This document shows, piece by piece, positions 1-10,937 of a stretch of DNA of 64,000 bases. Under the pieces are notes generated by a model. That model saw only the letters and a list, made by a program, of their open reading frames with translations, did not search any database and had not been told where the DNA came from. Source of the DNA: Brasenia schreberi. Taxonomy: Eukaryota; Streptophyta; Magnoliopsida; Nymphaeales; Cabombaceae. Location of the stretch: the NCBI GenBank assembly GCA_036023115.1, contig JAYKKT010000061.1, positions 12,695,501 through 12,759,500 of the forward strand. Direction: 5' to 3'. Both the position numbers and the translations under genes were made by a program. Position 1 is the stretch's first letter, and every line of letters begins with the position of its first letter.

Positions 1-520
1 ATTTCTTGTTCTTTTCTTCACGGGCAGGTCTGTTGGATTTCTCAGGTGCACTCATCTTGTTCTCCAATTCTTTAGTCAATGTTTTAACTTCTGAATCAAG
101 TTTTTCCACCAACTTGGAAGATTCCTTCAATTTGAAATCCCACATTGAATCACTCGAGGCCTTTTCTTCACGGGCAGCTAAATGAGAAGCACGAGCCTCG
201 TCCAGTGCCTTCCTCATTTGGGCCAATTCCTTGGAGAAAGCCTCCACTTTCTTAGCATTATCATCGGCAATGTTCATAGCATTTTGGGCTTGCCGGAGCA
301 GGGAGCACATTATTCTTGGCCTCGGTGACCATCTCAAGCTCTGCTTTATCCTATCTCTCTCTCCTGAATTGTACATAGCAATGCAGACACATCAACAACA
401 GCAATGCAGACACATCAACAACGTACTGTTTCTTGACAAGATCAATACGTACTGTTTCTTGACAAGATCAATCGTGCCTTCAGCTTCTACTAGTTTGGCT
501 TCAATCTCCCTTGATTACAT
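1..520 (-). pseudogene. Coiled-coil protein gene relic (partial, runs off the window edge)
   Basis: The reverse strand of about 1-300 is open for roughly 100 codons and encodes a charged helical protein (for example ADDNAKKVEAFSKELAQM, then DEARASHLAAREEKAS and KLVEKLDSEVKTLTKELENK), with heptad spacing typical of a long coiled coil. Further upstream on the same strand EAKLVEAEGTIDLVKKQY and ELEMVTEAKNNVL lie in other frames, separated by two short tandem duplications (378-472), a TAG stop near 345 and a 1-nt shift near 300. It looks like one exon of a coiled-coil or myosin-tail-like plant protein, broken in this copy. I could not assign a family; a WEB-type coiled-coil protein or a transposon gag-like coiled coil are both possible. 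The other end lies outside the window. Confidence 0.5.
378..473. repeat. Two adjacent short tandem duplications inside the coiled-coil relic
   Basis: A 23-bp unit beginning agcaatgcagacac occurs twice head to tail (about 378-423). It is followed directly by a 25-26-bp unit beginning gtactgtttcttgaca, also twice (about 423-473). Collapsing each pair would restore a continuous coiled-coil reading frame across this point, so the duplications are secondary damage to a coding exon. Confidence 0.8.
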
Positions 521-730
521 CCTGTGTTTGTTTTGTACATTTGCATGAACAAAAAAATAATGTTAATGAAATCCAACCAAAAATACGCAATAAGAGAATG
601 AGTATAAAGTGTTATCTTGGTAGCAAAACATTAAGTTGAATCCTCCTAGTTAGGAATCATGCAATATTTTTTGCTTAATACTTGTGAATCTATTTTTGTT
701 TGTTGATAGTTAAATATTGTTTATTTTCAG

Positions 731-3060
731 ATGGCTGTTAGTGGTAGTACTTCGTCTGCTTCTATCACTAGTAAATTTGTATTTGAAAGACTCGAAAAAG
801 GTTGTTCGCTTTAGACATATGTATCATTGTTACAAGATAAAAAGACATGAGATGAAAATGCAAGTTGGCGGTGTAACTATTATAGTTTAACTTACAAAGG
901 TTCTTATTTTAGAGTGAAGTATCACTTATTAAAGGAAAAAAAAATGACAGTTGTTTGTTCTGTTGTTACTGATCAATATCTTTTAGAGATGAGACAAATT
1001 GAGAGAGAAACACATGAAAAAGTTAGACAATTGTAAGTTTCCTTACCTATTGGAACTATAAGTTTGAATCCACCTACATTTGAATTGTTTGATGAAAGTT
1101 AGAGAAAAAGAGTAGGTGAAAGCCAATTAGCAAAAGCATTTAACAACAAAGCAAGGGATCACTTGACATGTGAAATAACAAGATTATTTTACTCCATAGG
1201 TTTGCCTTTTAATGTAGGTAGAAATCCTTACTATGTTAGTGCATTCAAATATGCTTCTAATACCTCAATTTGAGTTTTACTCGACCTAGTTATAATGATA
1301 TCAGAACTATACTATTGCAGAAAGAGAAAGCTCATTTAATGAGATTGCTTCAACTTATTAAAGATACTTGACAAGAAAAAGAAAGTTAGCATAGTTACAA
1401 ATAAATTAACTGATGTACAAAGAAGACCTTTAATTAATTTTATGGCTATTTCAGATGTAGGCCATATATTTTTAAGGTCTATTGATTGTTGTGGTGAGGT
1501 GAAAGATAAGAACTTTATTGCGGATAAAATTATGAAAGTTATTAATGAGATTAGATCTCAAAATATTGTGCAAGTTATAACAGATAATGCACTTGTTTGT
1601 AGAGGCTTACCGGGAGCAATTATTGAATCAATTCATCCTCATATATATTTTGGTCTACGTACGTGAATTACACACCTTGAATCTTGCTTTGAGAAAAATA
1701 TTTGTGCACCTAAAAATAAACCAAATAACAGAGAGTATTTACGTCATTGAAGTGTCATTAGATTACCTTGTTATTCTTGATTTATGCCTTTTTCCTTAAG
1801 AATTTTTATCACTTAATCATTCCATGAGACTAGCCATGTATAATCAATTTGTGTATGCTAAAGCTACTTTCTATTTCTTTGAGATAGATTTGCCTCCATC
1901 ATTGTAATGCTTGAAAGGTTTAGAACTGGCCAGAGCATGATCTCACAATCTATGGTCATTAAGTGAAGAATGGTCTCATTTATGGAGAAGATGATGTTCA
2001 AAAGGTTGCCTTTGTGAAAGAAACCATTTTTGAATGACATTTGGTGGAATAAAGTTGATAGTATTCTAAGTTTTACAAAGTCCATCTATGCAAATGCTTC
2101 ATTCTTATGACACTAACAAGTCAAACCTTCATTTGGTTTACTGAGAAATGAGATTGTATGGTTAAGCAAGTGAAACTAGCAATCCATCCCAACCACGAGG
2201 AAAAGGAGTTGAATCAACATTCATCCTTCTATGAAGTTGGTGTGTATACTTCCTAATTTCTAGATGGAATAAAGGGTGCACACCACTTCATTGTTTAACT
2301 ACGTTCACTTAATCCTAAGTAAATTTTATTAACTTCCAAGTTCTAATTTCTTTTTACTTTTTCTTAGATGTACTTTTGATTTTTGTATTATAGTAATCAC
2401 AATTTATATTTTGTATAATAGGTATTATTGTAGACAATGGCTTGAGGCAGCTCAGCAAACGAGTCCCCCACGTATATGACAATGAGATTTGTATAGTGGG
2501 AGAAACAAATGCCTAAAAGATTACTTTCCGGATCCTCGAAGAAAGGTAGAGGCCACTTCGGAGTTTGGTTAAATTCTCAAGCGATAAAGAAGATGTCAGC
2601 GATTTGATTGCTTGCAAGATAGGTGAAACTTGAAACTAAAGGAATGATGGGTCATGTATGGAGCTTCCAATCCCAAACTTCAAACCATTGCCTTGAAGCT
2701 CCTTTCCACTAAACCTTATAACACTCCTCTCGATACGAAAGTGAATTTGAGCACATATTCCTTTATCCACTCCATGAAAAGGAATAGGCTAAATCCCAAG
2801 AGAAGTTGAAGATTTAGTTTTTGTCCACACAAATCTTAGGTACTTTCTCTCAAGGAAAATAAGAACTATAATGACGGTGAGACTAGAATGTGGGACATCG
2901 GGTAAAGATGAATAAGATACATTTGAAGGGCCGAGATTCTTGAAGTCTCTAGTCTCTCTCTTGATGAACCAAATATGAAAGCAATCCTTTTTACGGATGA
3001 TAATAAAAGAAATACTAAGATCAAGACTATTGGAGTTTGAAACTTAATGTATTTAGATTC
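731..3060 (+). mobile_element. hAT (Ac/Tam3 superfamily) transposon relic 1
   Basis: Translated pieces in shifting frames follow the order of a plant hAT transposase. There is a start at 731 (MAVSGSTSSAS); a segment near 1130 (KAFNNKARDHLTCEITRLFY); then a DUF659-type core in an open stretch at 1442-1666 (MAISDVGHIFLRSIDC, KNFIADKIMKVI, VQVITDNALVCRG); HTLNLALRKI at about 1675; SMRLAMYNQF near 1825; and HCLTTF...LNPK near 2295. At 2480-2900 there are remnants of the C-terminal region, including DLVFVHTNLR near 2815 and an MWDIG-like trace. Many stops and frameshifts interrupt it. No terminal inverted repeats or 8-bp target duplication were recognised, so the ends are approximate. Confidence 0.8.
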
Positions 3061-3383
3061 AAAGATATTGTGTTTAGAATATGAATTTTGATATGCATTG
3101 CAACTTTCTTTGTGCTGATATGAATATGTAATATTCTGTTGAAATGATATTATGTTTCAGTGTATCTGGCTTTAAAATTATTGTACCTTCTTCTGTTGAT
3201 TTGTTTTTACTCCTGCTATTTCTAATGAGGTTACTGCATGCTTTCAATGAGAATCATGATTTAAAATTCAATGAAAGGAAATTCGTGCTTTTATTAGTGA
3301 GTTAATGAGGAAAATTGACTTTAATATTCAAAAAGAGTAATGCAAAGAGTTGTGAATATTTCTGCTTTTCGTTGGTGGATCAG

Positions 3384-4164
3384 TTAGGAATAGGGAGTGC
3401 CTTAGACACATTATGTGGGCAAGCTTATGTTGCAAAGTAGTATCACATATTAGGAATCCACTTACAGAGAGCCATGAGAGCCATGTTTGTCTTAAGATTC
3501 GTCAGCATTCCCCTTGCATTTGTTTGGGCTTCTAGAGAGATGATTCTGTTGGTTTTCGGGCAGAACCCCAAGATATCAGCTGCAGCTGGTGTCTATGCTC
3601 ATTGGATGATCCCAAGCCTCTTTGGTTATGGGCTCTTACAATCGTACGTCCAATTTCTCCAAATGCAAAACATCATCTTTTCTATGGTGATCACCTCTAG
3701 CTTCACTGCCTTATTGCACATTGTATTATGTTGGTTTTTCGTTCTTCAATTTGGGCTCAACTACAAAGGCACAACATTGGCCAACTATCTATCTCAGTCG
3801 ATCAATATGTTGCTATTGGCCGCGTATGTTGGATTCTCAAATGCCTGCAAAAGGACATGGAGTGGTTTCTTCAATGAAGCCTTTCATGATATTCCTAATT
3901 TTGTAAGACTTGCTATTCCTTCGGCTCTAATGGTTTGATGAGTTGGTTCTTCTGGTAGTCTATGTGCACTATTGGCATTTGGTTCTTCTGGTAGCATATC
4001 ACATCCAATATATTAGAAATTTAGAATGGAAACTTTAAACTCTTCTTTAGTAACATATTTCACATATACTAAGGATTTTAACATTTCAAATTAATGTGGA
4101 ACAGTTTGGAGTTTTGGTCTTTCGAAATGCTGGTTTTGCTGTTTGGTTGTTTGCCGAACCCAAG
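3384..4164 (+). pseudogene. MATE (DTX-type) efflux transporter pseudogene, two exons
   Basis: The family exports organic cations, flavonoids and similar metabolites across plasma or vacuolar membranes by H+ antiport. Exon 1 (3384-3937) follows a CAG acceptor and reads GIGSALDTLCGQAYVAK, an in-frame TAG where the family usually has Gln, then YHILGIHLQRAM and an open 154-codon run from 3474 with several hydrophobic segments (FGQNPKISAAAGVYAHWM, FNEAFHDIPNFVRLAIPSAL). Exon 2 (4105-4164) follows another CAG and reads LEFWSFEMLVLLFGCLPNP before a GT donor. Joined in phase they give the family pattern ...SALMVCLEFWSFE. The exon 1 donor now reads AT where GT is expected (3938-3939). The normal length is about 480 residues; roughly the middle 200 are present. 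With the stop, the lost donor and missing N- and C-terminal exons, this is a dead copy. Confidence 0.85.
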
Positions 4165-4658
4165 GTTAGATACATCCATTCTATCAATTTGGTAACTCTA
4201 AAAACTTGTCTCTGTTCTTTTGTTTTTTTCTGGTTGAGGCATGCTTGGTAATATCTCCTTTATGAAATTCAATATTGATCATGTGGTCAGTGAGAAACTT
4301 TTTCTTATATTTTACATGCTCAACTATCAGTTTTCTTTCGGAATTTATATCTGACTTGTAAAATATCTAGTAACACTAGATTGTTCTTTAAAATATAGAA
4401 TGCTCTATATAATTTTGTATATATATATATATATATTATTTATGTAAATTATAACTCCGCCCATGTAAGGGATCACCCTTGCATTGTCGGTCCCAAGCCC
4501 GGATAAAGGAGGAGGGTTGTGTTAGGCTTTCGACAGCCAGCGTAAAACATCGTCAGATTTTTATAACATGGATTACAAAAATTATGAGCATTGCTTTGGG
4601 GCCTCCCTGCCTAGCGACGTGCTATAGAGTCCGAATGCAGTAATAAGTAAGCAAGGGT

Positions 4659-4766
4659 CACTACATTTTCGCCCGAATATAGTGAATCAATTGCAAAGAG
4701 GGTTCCCACATCATGGGCGGGTGTGGATAAAGAGGTTAGTCCCGCTACATTGCCACCCGAATGTAG
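4659..4766 (+). other. Two stem-loops in the LINE 5' region
   Basis: CACTACATT...AATATAGTG (4659-4684) and CTACATT...AATGTAG (4745-4766) form hairpins with similar C-rich loops (TTCGCCCG and GCCACCC). The same pair is present in copy C (about 29855-29975) and copy E (47286-47310 and 47370-47395, minus strand). The second stem is perfect in A, C and E. They lie upstream of the endonuclease domain. Confidence 0.6.
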
Positions 4767-5712
4767 TGAATTTTTTTTACAGAGGGTCTCCGCATTTTGA
4801 TTATGGACGGATGCAGGGGGTAAGGAAGCTAGTCCTAGATAATAAGATTCGTATTGGTTTTTGAAATATCGAAACATTATCCGGTAAGCTAATGGAGGTG
4901 GTAGATACTATGATTTGGAGAAAGATTCATATTTTATGTTTACAAGAGACAAAATAGGTTGGAGAAAAAGCAAAGGAGATAGAAGATATATGTTTTAAAT
5001 TATGGTACTCAGGTAAAGAAAAGGCTCGAAACGGAGTTGATATTATCATAAATAAAGATTTAAAGGATAGTGTAGTAGATATAACAACGATATGGTGATC
5101 GAATCATGACGTTGAAATTAGTGTTAGGAGTAGAGGTTTTGAATATAGTTTGTGTTTACGCACCCCAAATAGGACTAGAAGATAGTATAAAGACAACTTT
5201 TTGGGAAGAGTTAGATAAGGTGTTTCAAAAGATTCCACAAAGGGAGATGATTTGTTTAGGAGGAGACTTAAATGGACATGTCGGTAAAGAGGCATTATGA
5301 TATCAAGGGATTCATGAAAATTTTGGTTTTGGGGATATAAATGAGGAAGGTAGGGAGATTTTAAATTTTGCTATGGCATTGGATCTCTTTATAGTCAATA
5401 CAATCTTCAAAAAACGAGGTGAACATTTAATTACTTATAAGAGTGGCTTATCACAAACACAAATTGATTATTTTATTTGTAGAAAAAAATAGAGCGTATT
5501 GTAAAGATTGCAAGGTAATTCCAGGAGAAAGCTTAACCACCCAACATAGACTTTTAGTTATGGATTTACAAATAAAAAAATGGACAAAGAAGAAAATAGT
5601 GCATCGAGCTATTTAGACTAAATGGTGGAACCTCAAAAGTGAGAAAGAAGATATATTTAAATAGAAAGCCCTTCAAGGAGATGTTTGGAATTATGTTGGT
5701 ACACCTTGTGAT

Positions 5713-6120
5713 ATGTGGAATAATATGACTATACATATTAGGAAAGTGGCGAAAGATGTGTTAGGGGTATCTAAGGGAGGTGTACCGGCACAAAAAGAAG
5801 CTTGGTGGTGGAGTGAAGTAGTACAAAATAAAATCAAAGCAAAGAGGGCATGTTACAAATTACATTATGCTAAGAAAACTAGTGAAACTTTAGAGGCATA
5901 TAAGAAAGAAAAGAAGAAAGCGAAAAAGGCCGTGAGTGAAGCAAAAGCTAAAATTTGGGAGGACTTATATAAAAAACTCAACTCAAAAGAGGGTGAAAGA
6001 GATATTTTTAGGATAGCTAGGGTTAGAGATAAGAAAACTAAAGATCTTAATTATGTTAAATGCATAAAAGACGAGGATGAAAAAATTCTAGTGGCAAATG
6101 ATGATATAAGAAATAGATGA
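5713..6120 (+). pseudogene. LINE A fragment: linker between endonuclease and RT
   Basis: An open stretch of 135 codons containing the family-conserved [20 protein letters not shown] and a lysine-rich helical segment ([20 protein letters not shown]), matching the region before the RT palm in copy E. It terminates at a TGA where copy E has Trp (RNRWKNYF). It is part of the broken LINE A ORF and not an independent gene. Confidence 0.85.
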
Positions 6121-6523
6121 AAAAACTATTTTTATAATCTTTTTAATGAAAATAAAGATGTTAGTATTAGCTTAGGAGAGTTAGCCAAATCAGAAAAGTA
6201 TATAAACCACAATTTCTACCGACGTATTCAAAAGAATGAAGTTAAAGAGGCTATTAAACATATGAAGGGTGGTAAATCAATAGGACCAGATAATATTCCT
6301 ATAGAAGTTTGGACTATTTAATGAAATATGGAAAAACCAAAAGATGCCCGAGGAATGGAGAGCAAGTATACTTATACCCATATATAAGAACAAGGGAGAC
6401 ATTCAAAATTGTGAGAATTATCGAGGTATCAAGTTAATGAGCCATACTATGAAATTATGAGAAACAATTATCGAACGTAGGTTAAGACAAGTATCAAGTA
6501 CAATAGAGAACCAATTTGGATTC

Positions 6524-7168
6524 ATGCCAGGTAGATCTACTATTGAAGCGATTCATCTTTTGAGACGTCTTATGGAACATTTTAGAGCAAAAAAGAAAGA
6601 CCTTCACATGATATTTATTGATATAGAAAAAACTTATGATAGGGTACCGAGGGAGGTTCTTTGGAGAACTTTGGAAAAAAGAGGTATCCCATTGACATAT
6701 ATTAACCTTATAAGAGACATGTATGATGGTGCAAAAACATGTGTGAGGACTCATGAAGGAACGACAAACTTCTTTGAAGTTAATATTGGGTTACATCAAG
6801 GATCAACTTTAAGTCCATACTTATTTATAATGGTGATGGATGAGTTAACTAAATATATTCAAGGTGAAGTTCCTTGGTGTATGCTATTTGCAGATGACAT
6901 TGTATTAGTCGAGGAGTCTAAGGAAAAAGTTAATAAAAAATTGGAACTATGGAGAGAAACCTTAGAAAGCAAAGGCCTTCGACTTAGTAGAATAAAGACA
7001 GAATATATGGAATGTAAGTTAGATCATTTGGTTACCTCAGAGGACATAAAAATTAAAATTGGCACAGATTGCATCCCCCAAAAGGAAAGTTTTAAATACC
7101 TAGGGTCAATTTTTCAGAGTGATGAAAGAATTGATGGAGATGTTATGCATATAATTAATGCTTGTTAG
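6524..7168 (+). pseudogene. LINE A reverse transcriptase core
   Basis: 214 codons open, covering the fingers and palm of a non-LTR reverse transcriptase: [20 protein letters not shown] at the start, [17 protein letters not shown] (first catalytic Asp region), [13 protein letters not shown], and [12 protein letters not shown] (the catalytic FADD box) around residue 125. FLGSIF-like [16 protein letters not shown] follows. The frame is lost at 7168 where copy E continues with [11 protein letters not shown], because about 75 bp is missing. Cut off from its endonuclease by upstream stops, so non-functional. Confidence 0.9.
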
Positions 7169-7666
7169 TTAAATCAGGTATTCTTTGTGATAAGAAGATA
7201 CCATTAAAGTGTTGGGCCTGCCATGTTTTATGGTTATGAGTGTTGGGCAGTTAATCATCAACATGTACAAAAGATGTCTGGACAAAAATGAAGATGTTGA
7301 GATGGATGAGTGGTCATAAAAGAAAAGACCATATACATAATGAGGTTATTAAAAACAAATTACGAGTGGCACCAATAGAGGATAAAGTGAGAGAATATCG
7401 TTTAAGATGGTTTGAACATATAGAAAGAAGATCAACAGAAGAACCTTTAAGAAGGTTAGAAAAACTAAATTTGGAAAGTATTAAAAGAGGTAGAGGACGA
7501 CCACAAAAGTGTTGGAAAGAAACTATAAAGAATGATCTAGCTTATTGTGAGTTAACTGCTAACATATCACACGATAGAGATATGTGGAAACAAAGAATCC
7601 ATGTAGCCGACCCCGTCTAGTATGGGAAAAGGCTTAGTTGTTGTTGTTTGTATATTTTTGTAAATT

Positions 7667-8235
7667 TATTTATTTTATTATGTTTTTAATAGTGGCGTAC
7701 CTATACCTTAGTTTTTAAAAAAATTGCGTACCCTGTACCCTCATCGATGCAACATAGGTTTTATCTTATTTATTTAATATGCATATAAATGTACTTTTAG
7801 TGAATAAAAGGAGAAGATGGGTGTTCTTTGTTGTCGAACACGTAGCTATTAGCTTCTCTCATTTTTCTTTAGAAGATCGCAGTGCTAGAAATCACTGGTG
7901 GTGTTTGTTCTTTTGGTTTTTTTTCTCCTGGATTATCAGGAAGTAAGTTAGGATGATTCTCTCACTGTTTGTCCTTTTGATTACATTGATGGTGTTTTTA
8001 GCTCTCTCATTGTTAATACAATCGTGGTTGAGAACCAAACTAAACCAGAACGTAATGGTTTGGTTTGGTTCCATGCACTTCATGATTTGGTCAGTTCTCA
8101 AGAAATTGAGAACCAATGATCGTGATTTGGTCCGAGGTTGAAGCTAGAAACTAACGAAATTATATTTACAGATCAGTGCAAACAGTTGACATTCTTTTAT
8201 CAATCCAACTGGACGGAGTTGAGAGTGGGGTTTCC
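7667..8235. other. No gene seen
   Basis: AT-rich sequence downstream of LINE A. It contains short ORFs on both strands without recognisable motifs, and no repeat structure that I could define. Confidence 0.5.
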
Positions 8236-8238
8236 TTA

Positions 8239-8409
8239 GAGGGTGTTTGATTGCAAGGTCAGGATTACGGAGCTGGAACTCTAAGTCTGAACTCCCACCC
8301 TGTGGTTGAACTGCTGATGGGCATCATAATGGGGTTTTTTCATCCCGAAACCCGTGTTTGATTACAATGAAAATTTCCATAGTCCCACGTTTCGTAATCA
8401 AAAGCCCTC
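8239..8409. mobile_element. Tourist-like (PIF/Harbinger) MITE
   Basis: A 171-bp element bounded by imperfect terminal inverted repeats, GAGGGTGTTTGATTGC at the left and, reverse-complemented, GAGGGCTTTTGATTAC at the right. It is flanked by the 3-bp direct repeat TTA (8236-8238 and 8410-8412), the signature target site of PIF/Harbinger elements. It has no coding capacity. Confidence 0.75.
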
Positions 8410-8412
8410 TTA

Positions 8413-10467
8413 AGGAATGGTTTGCATTATGGAACGTTGCAGAATTAAAGAATTGGAATTTCCAAAGTTGTAGTTTCCAGAAAATATAGCCCATGAAACA
8501 AAATTTAAATTGTTTGTAGTAGAGGTGGAACTGAAATTATCATTTCTAGAATTATTTGTTCATCTTTTGATGATCCTGTTGCACACAAATAAAAGTCATT
8601 CATGCTCCACCCCAAAACCTGTCATCAGTATAAAACCTGTTTCTTGTCTAAATGAAACAGCATTTTACAATTTTCATCTATTCATCAAGTAAAATGTAAC
8701 AACTAAAAAAGCTACTAATGTCTCCTCTTGTAAGGAGAGAGATGTATATATACATTTATATTTATATACTATATATATACAAGCATGTAGTATATATATG
8801 AAATATATTTCTAGAAATTGCACAAATATTTCATATAAACACGTGTACGTGTGCGCACATGCGCAAGCGTGTGCGTGCTTCATAATCACAATCCGTTTCG
8901 TAGGCAACGATGCTCCAATTCCTCTTAAATGCTCTCGCTTATTTCTACCTGATTTGTGCATGTACATACATATATTCATGCGATTATGTATAAGAAAAAA
9001 AATCTTTTATATATGGGTATGCACCTGGACCTGACCCGAACACAACCAGGTCCTATCCAAGTCTTCAAAGCAGAAACTAGGGATGGCAAATCAGGTAGGT
9101 CATCACATAGTCTGGTCAAAACTAACCCGACCCGAATCCAACCCTATTTTCCTTCTGGTCATTTTTATTGAAGCCCGACCTGACTCGGTTAGGGTCAGCC
9201 CCATTGTGGCCTGTAAGAATAAAATTATACTTTTATATTTATATATATGTATATGTATATATACATGTATATATGCCAAATACTTCCGGCTGATAAAAAA
9301 TCTTATTCCGCTTGCAAAACATGTCAAAATTAGCAAACTTTCCTACATAGATTTCCAGCTTGTTAAAAAGGATTCAGCGAGATGCTTCCTCCCACCAATC
9401 AGCTAAACGATCTGTTTCCTTTGCGGAAAAGGAGTAACAAATAACTGAGGAGTCTGCGAAGATCGGACCAGAGGTCGCTGGAAGCATCAGCCTGATTTAC
9501 ACTTGGTATACTGCACACACAGATACACACATACACATACACACACACACACATATATATAAAGGCAATTGTTGAAGAGTCTGCGAAGATCTCTTTGAAC
9601 AATATACAAAAAGACATCGAGTTTTGAAAAGTGATCAGCATCATGGTAATCACTTGCTTGACGAAGAGGGTCCAAACAAAATCATTGGCAGGACTCCCAT
9701 CTTTGAGACCCAGTGCATGAGTGTTATAAATCGATCATGTGCATTGCATAATCTACAATACTGGGGGCTACCCGTCATAAAAGCGTTTTCTAGTGCGTGC
9801 TAGCCCGGCTCACAGTAAGTAAAATCTTGCCCTTTCCTTGGCATTGTTCAGTGAGGCAAGTGTCAAGGTCCTGCAAAGCAATTGCCTGCATTCACCCGTG
9901 ACGGTTGCTGTCTGCTAAAGTGAGTAGCAAATTGCTTTGCACATGATTTACCTTCGCTTCTTGTGCTTATTTTATTCATAATCTTCGTATTATAAATGCC
10001 AAACCCTTTTCTAATCAGATATATTCAATCATTCTTCTGCCTAGAGATGACAGATTCTACCGACCTCATTCTCCACTTTTCAAAAGGAAGACTTTCAATA
10101 ATATTCAAGTGAACGAGTCACAGTTTTCTGTGTCGTGTTCTCATGGCAAGACGCATCGTGTCATTGTATTATAATAGAGCCCTTGAGGTGTGCCGTCCGC
10201 CAACTCTTGACTAAGATTATCATCTAAGTTACATCTTAGCCATTCACATGCGTTCAGTTGAACTGTGATGATCGATCGAGATGGGAATTGTCCATGACAC
10301 GGCAAAGATGAGTTGACGGACTTAGTTGGGTTTCGTCACCAAAAGAGGATTTGATTCACGATCAGGTCCATAATTCACACACTCTTTCGACCCCAAAACA
10401 ACGTCCTACCAACCTGAATCCATTTCTAATCCATGAAACACAAAACTGGCTGCAGGTGAGAATTTGG
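8413..10467. other. Intergenic, microsatellite-bearing; no gene seen
   Basis: Contains TA-rich runs around 8740-8800 and 9235-9270 and a (CA)n(TA)n compound microsatellite at about 9510-9560. Short ORFs here are microsatellite translations or lack motifs. A segment at 9020-9210 is rich in GACCCGAAC-type words common in plant repeats, but no boundaries were found. Confidence 0.5.
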
Positions 10468-10709
10468 AGTCGGGCCAAGTTCACTTAGGGTGCATTTGCA
10501 TCCCGGGCCGCAGGAGGACGAAGCAGCACGGTGCCGCTATGTTCTTGGGAGCATGATTTCACACACTCCCCCCTTGCGATGAGCCCAGAGTCGGGCCAAG
10601 TTCACTTAGGGTGCATTTGCATCCCGGGCCGCAGGAGGACGAAGCAGCACGGTGCCGCTATGTTCTTGGGAGCGTGATTTCACACACTCCCCCCTTGCGA
10701 TGAGCCCAG
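10468..10709. repeat. Tandem duplication, 2 x 121 bp
   Basis: The unit starting AGTCGGGCCAAGTTCACTTA at 10468 repeats immediately at 10589 with one mismatch in 121 positions (GAGCATGATT versus GAGCGTGATT). It lies about 230 bp upstream of the wax synthase pseudogene and is GC-rich compared with its surroundings. Confidence 0.95.
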
Positions 10710-10937
10710 ACTCGGTGGCACTGGTTCATCCATGGTTTCAAACACGGTCTTAGGTGAAATTCAAGTTTTCAAAAAATCTGGACGGCTCTTATACATCAAT
10801 CCCGATTCATGTTCAACTGGTGATTCTTAAGACGCCAGCCAATCCCACAAGCTCTCTTCGCTCTCCCTTAACCGCACGAAACTCGTGAACTCCTTTCCAC
10901 TCTGTTCCTTCCTCTCATCCAAGCCAACCAGAGAATT

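Larger units (their letters stand above)
4453..7650 (+). mobile_element. LINE copy A, RTE-clade non-LTR retrotransposon, near full length, decayed
   Basis: The element starts at AACTCCGCCCATGTAAG (a start defined by the TSD-flanked copy at 39916) and ends in a short TTG-repeat tail after AAAGGCTTAG. It carries a 5' region with two hairpins, an APE-type endonuclease region (RIGF...NIETLSGKLMEV near 4850, GGDLNGHVG near 5265), a reverse transcriptase and a C-terminal [13 protein letters not shown] region. Stops and frameshifts break the ORF; small deletions remove about 70 bp near 6313 and about 75 bp near 7170-7220. A possible 8-bp target duplication TGTAAATT sits at 4443-4450 and 7659-7666, with a few extra bases between it and the tail. 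The TTG-type tail and single ORF with EN followed by RT fit plant RTE elements rather than L1. Confidence 0.88.

Noticed and set aside
1864..2085. Minus-strand 73-codon ORF
   Set aside because: Antisense to the hAT transposase relic, whose plus-strand motifs run through the same bases.
4453..4453. L1-type classification of the LINE family
   Set aside because: The tail is a TTG repeat rather than poly-A, the EN and RT lie in one ORF and no zinc-knuckle ORF1 is seen; the RT motif set fits the RTE clade better.
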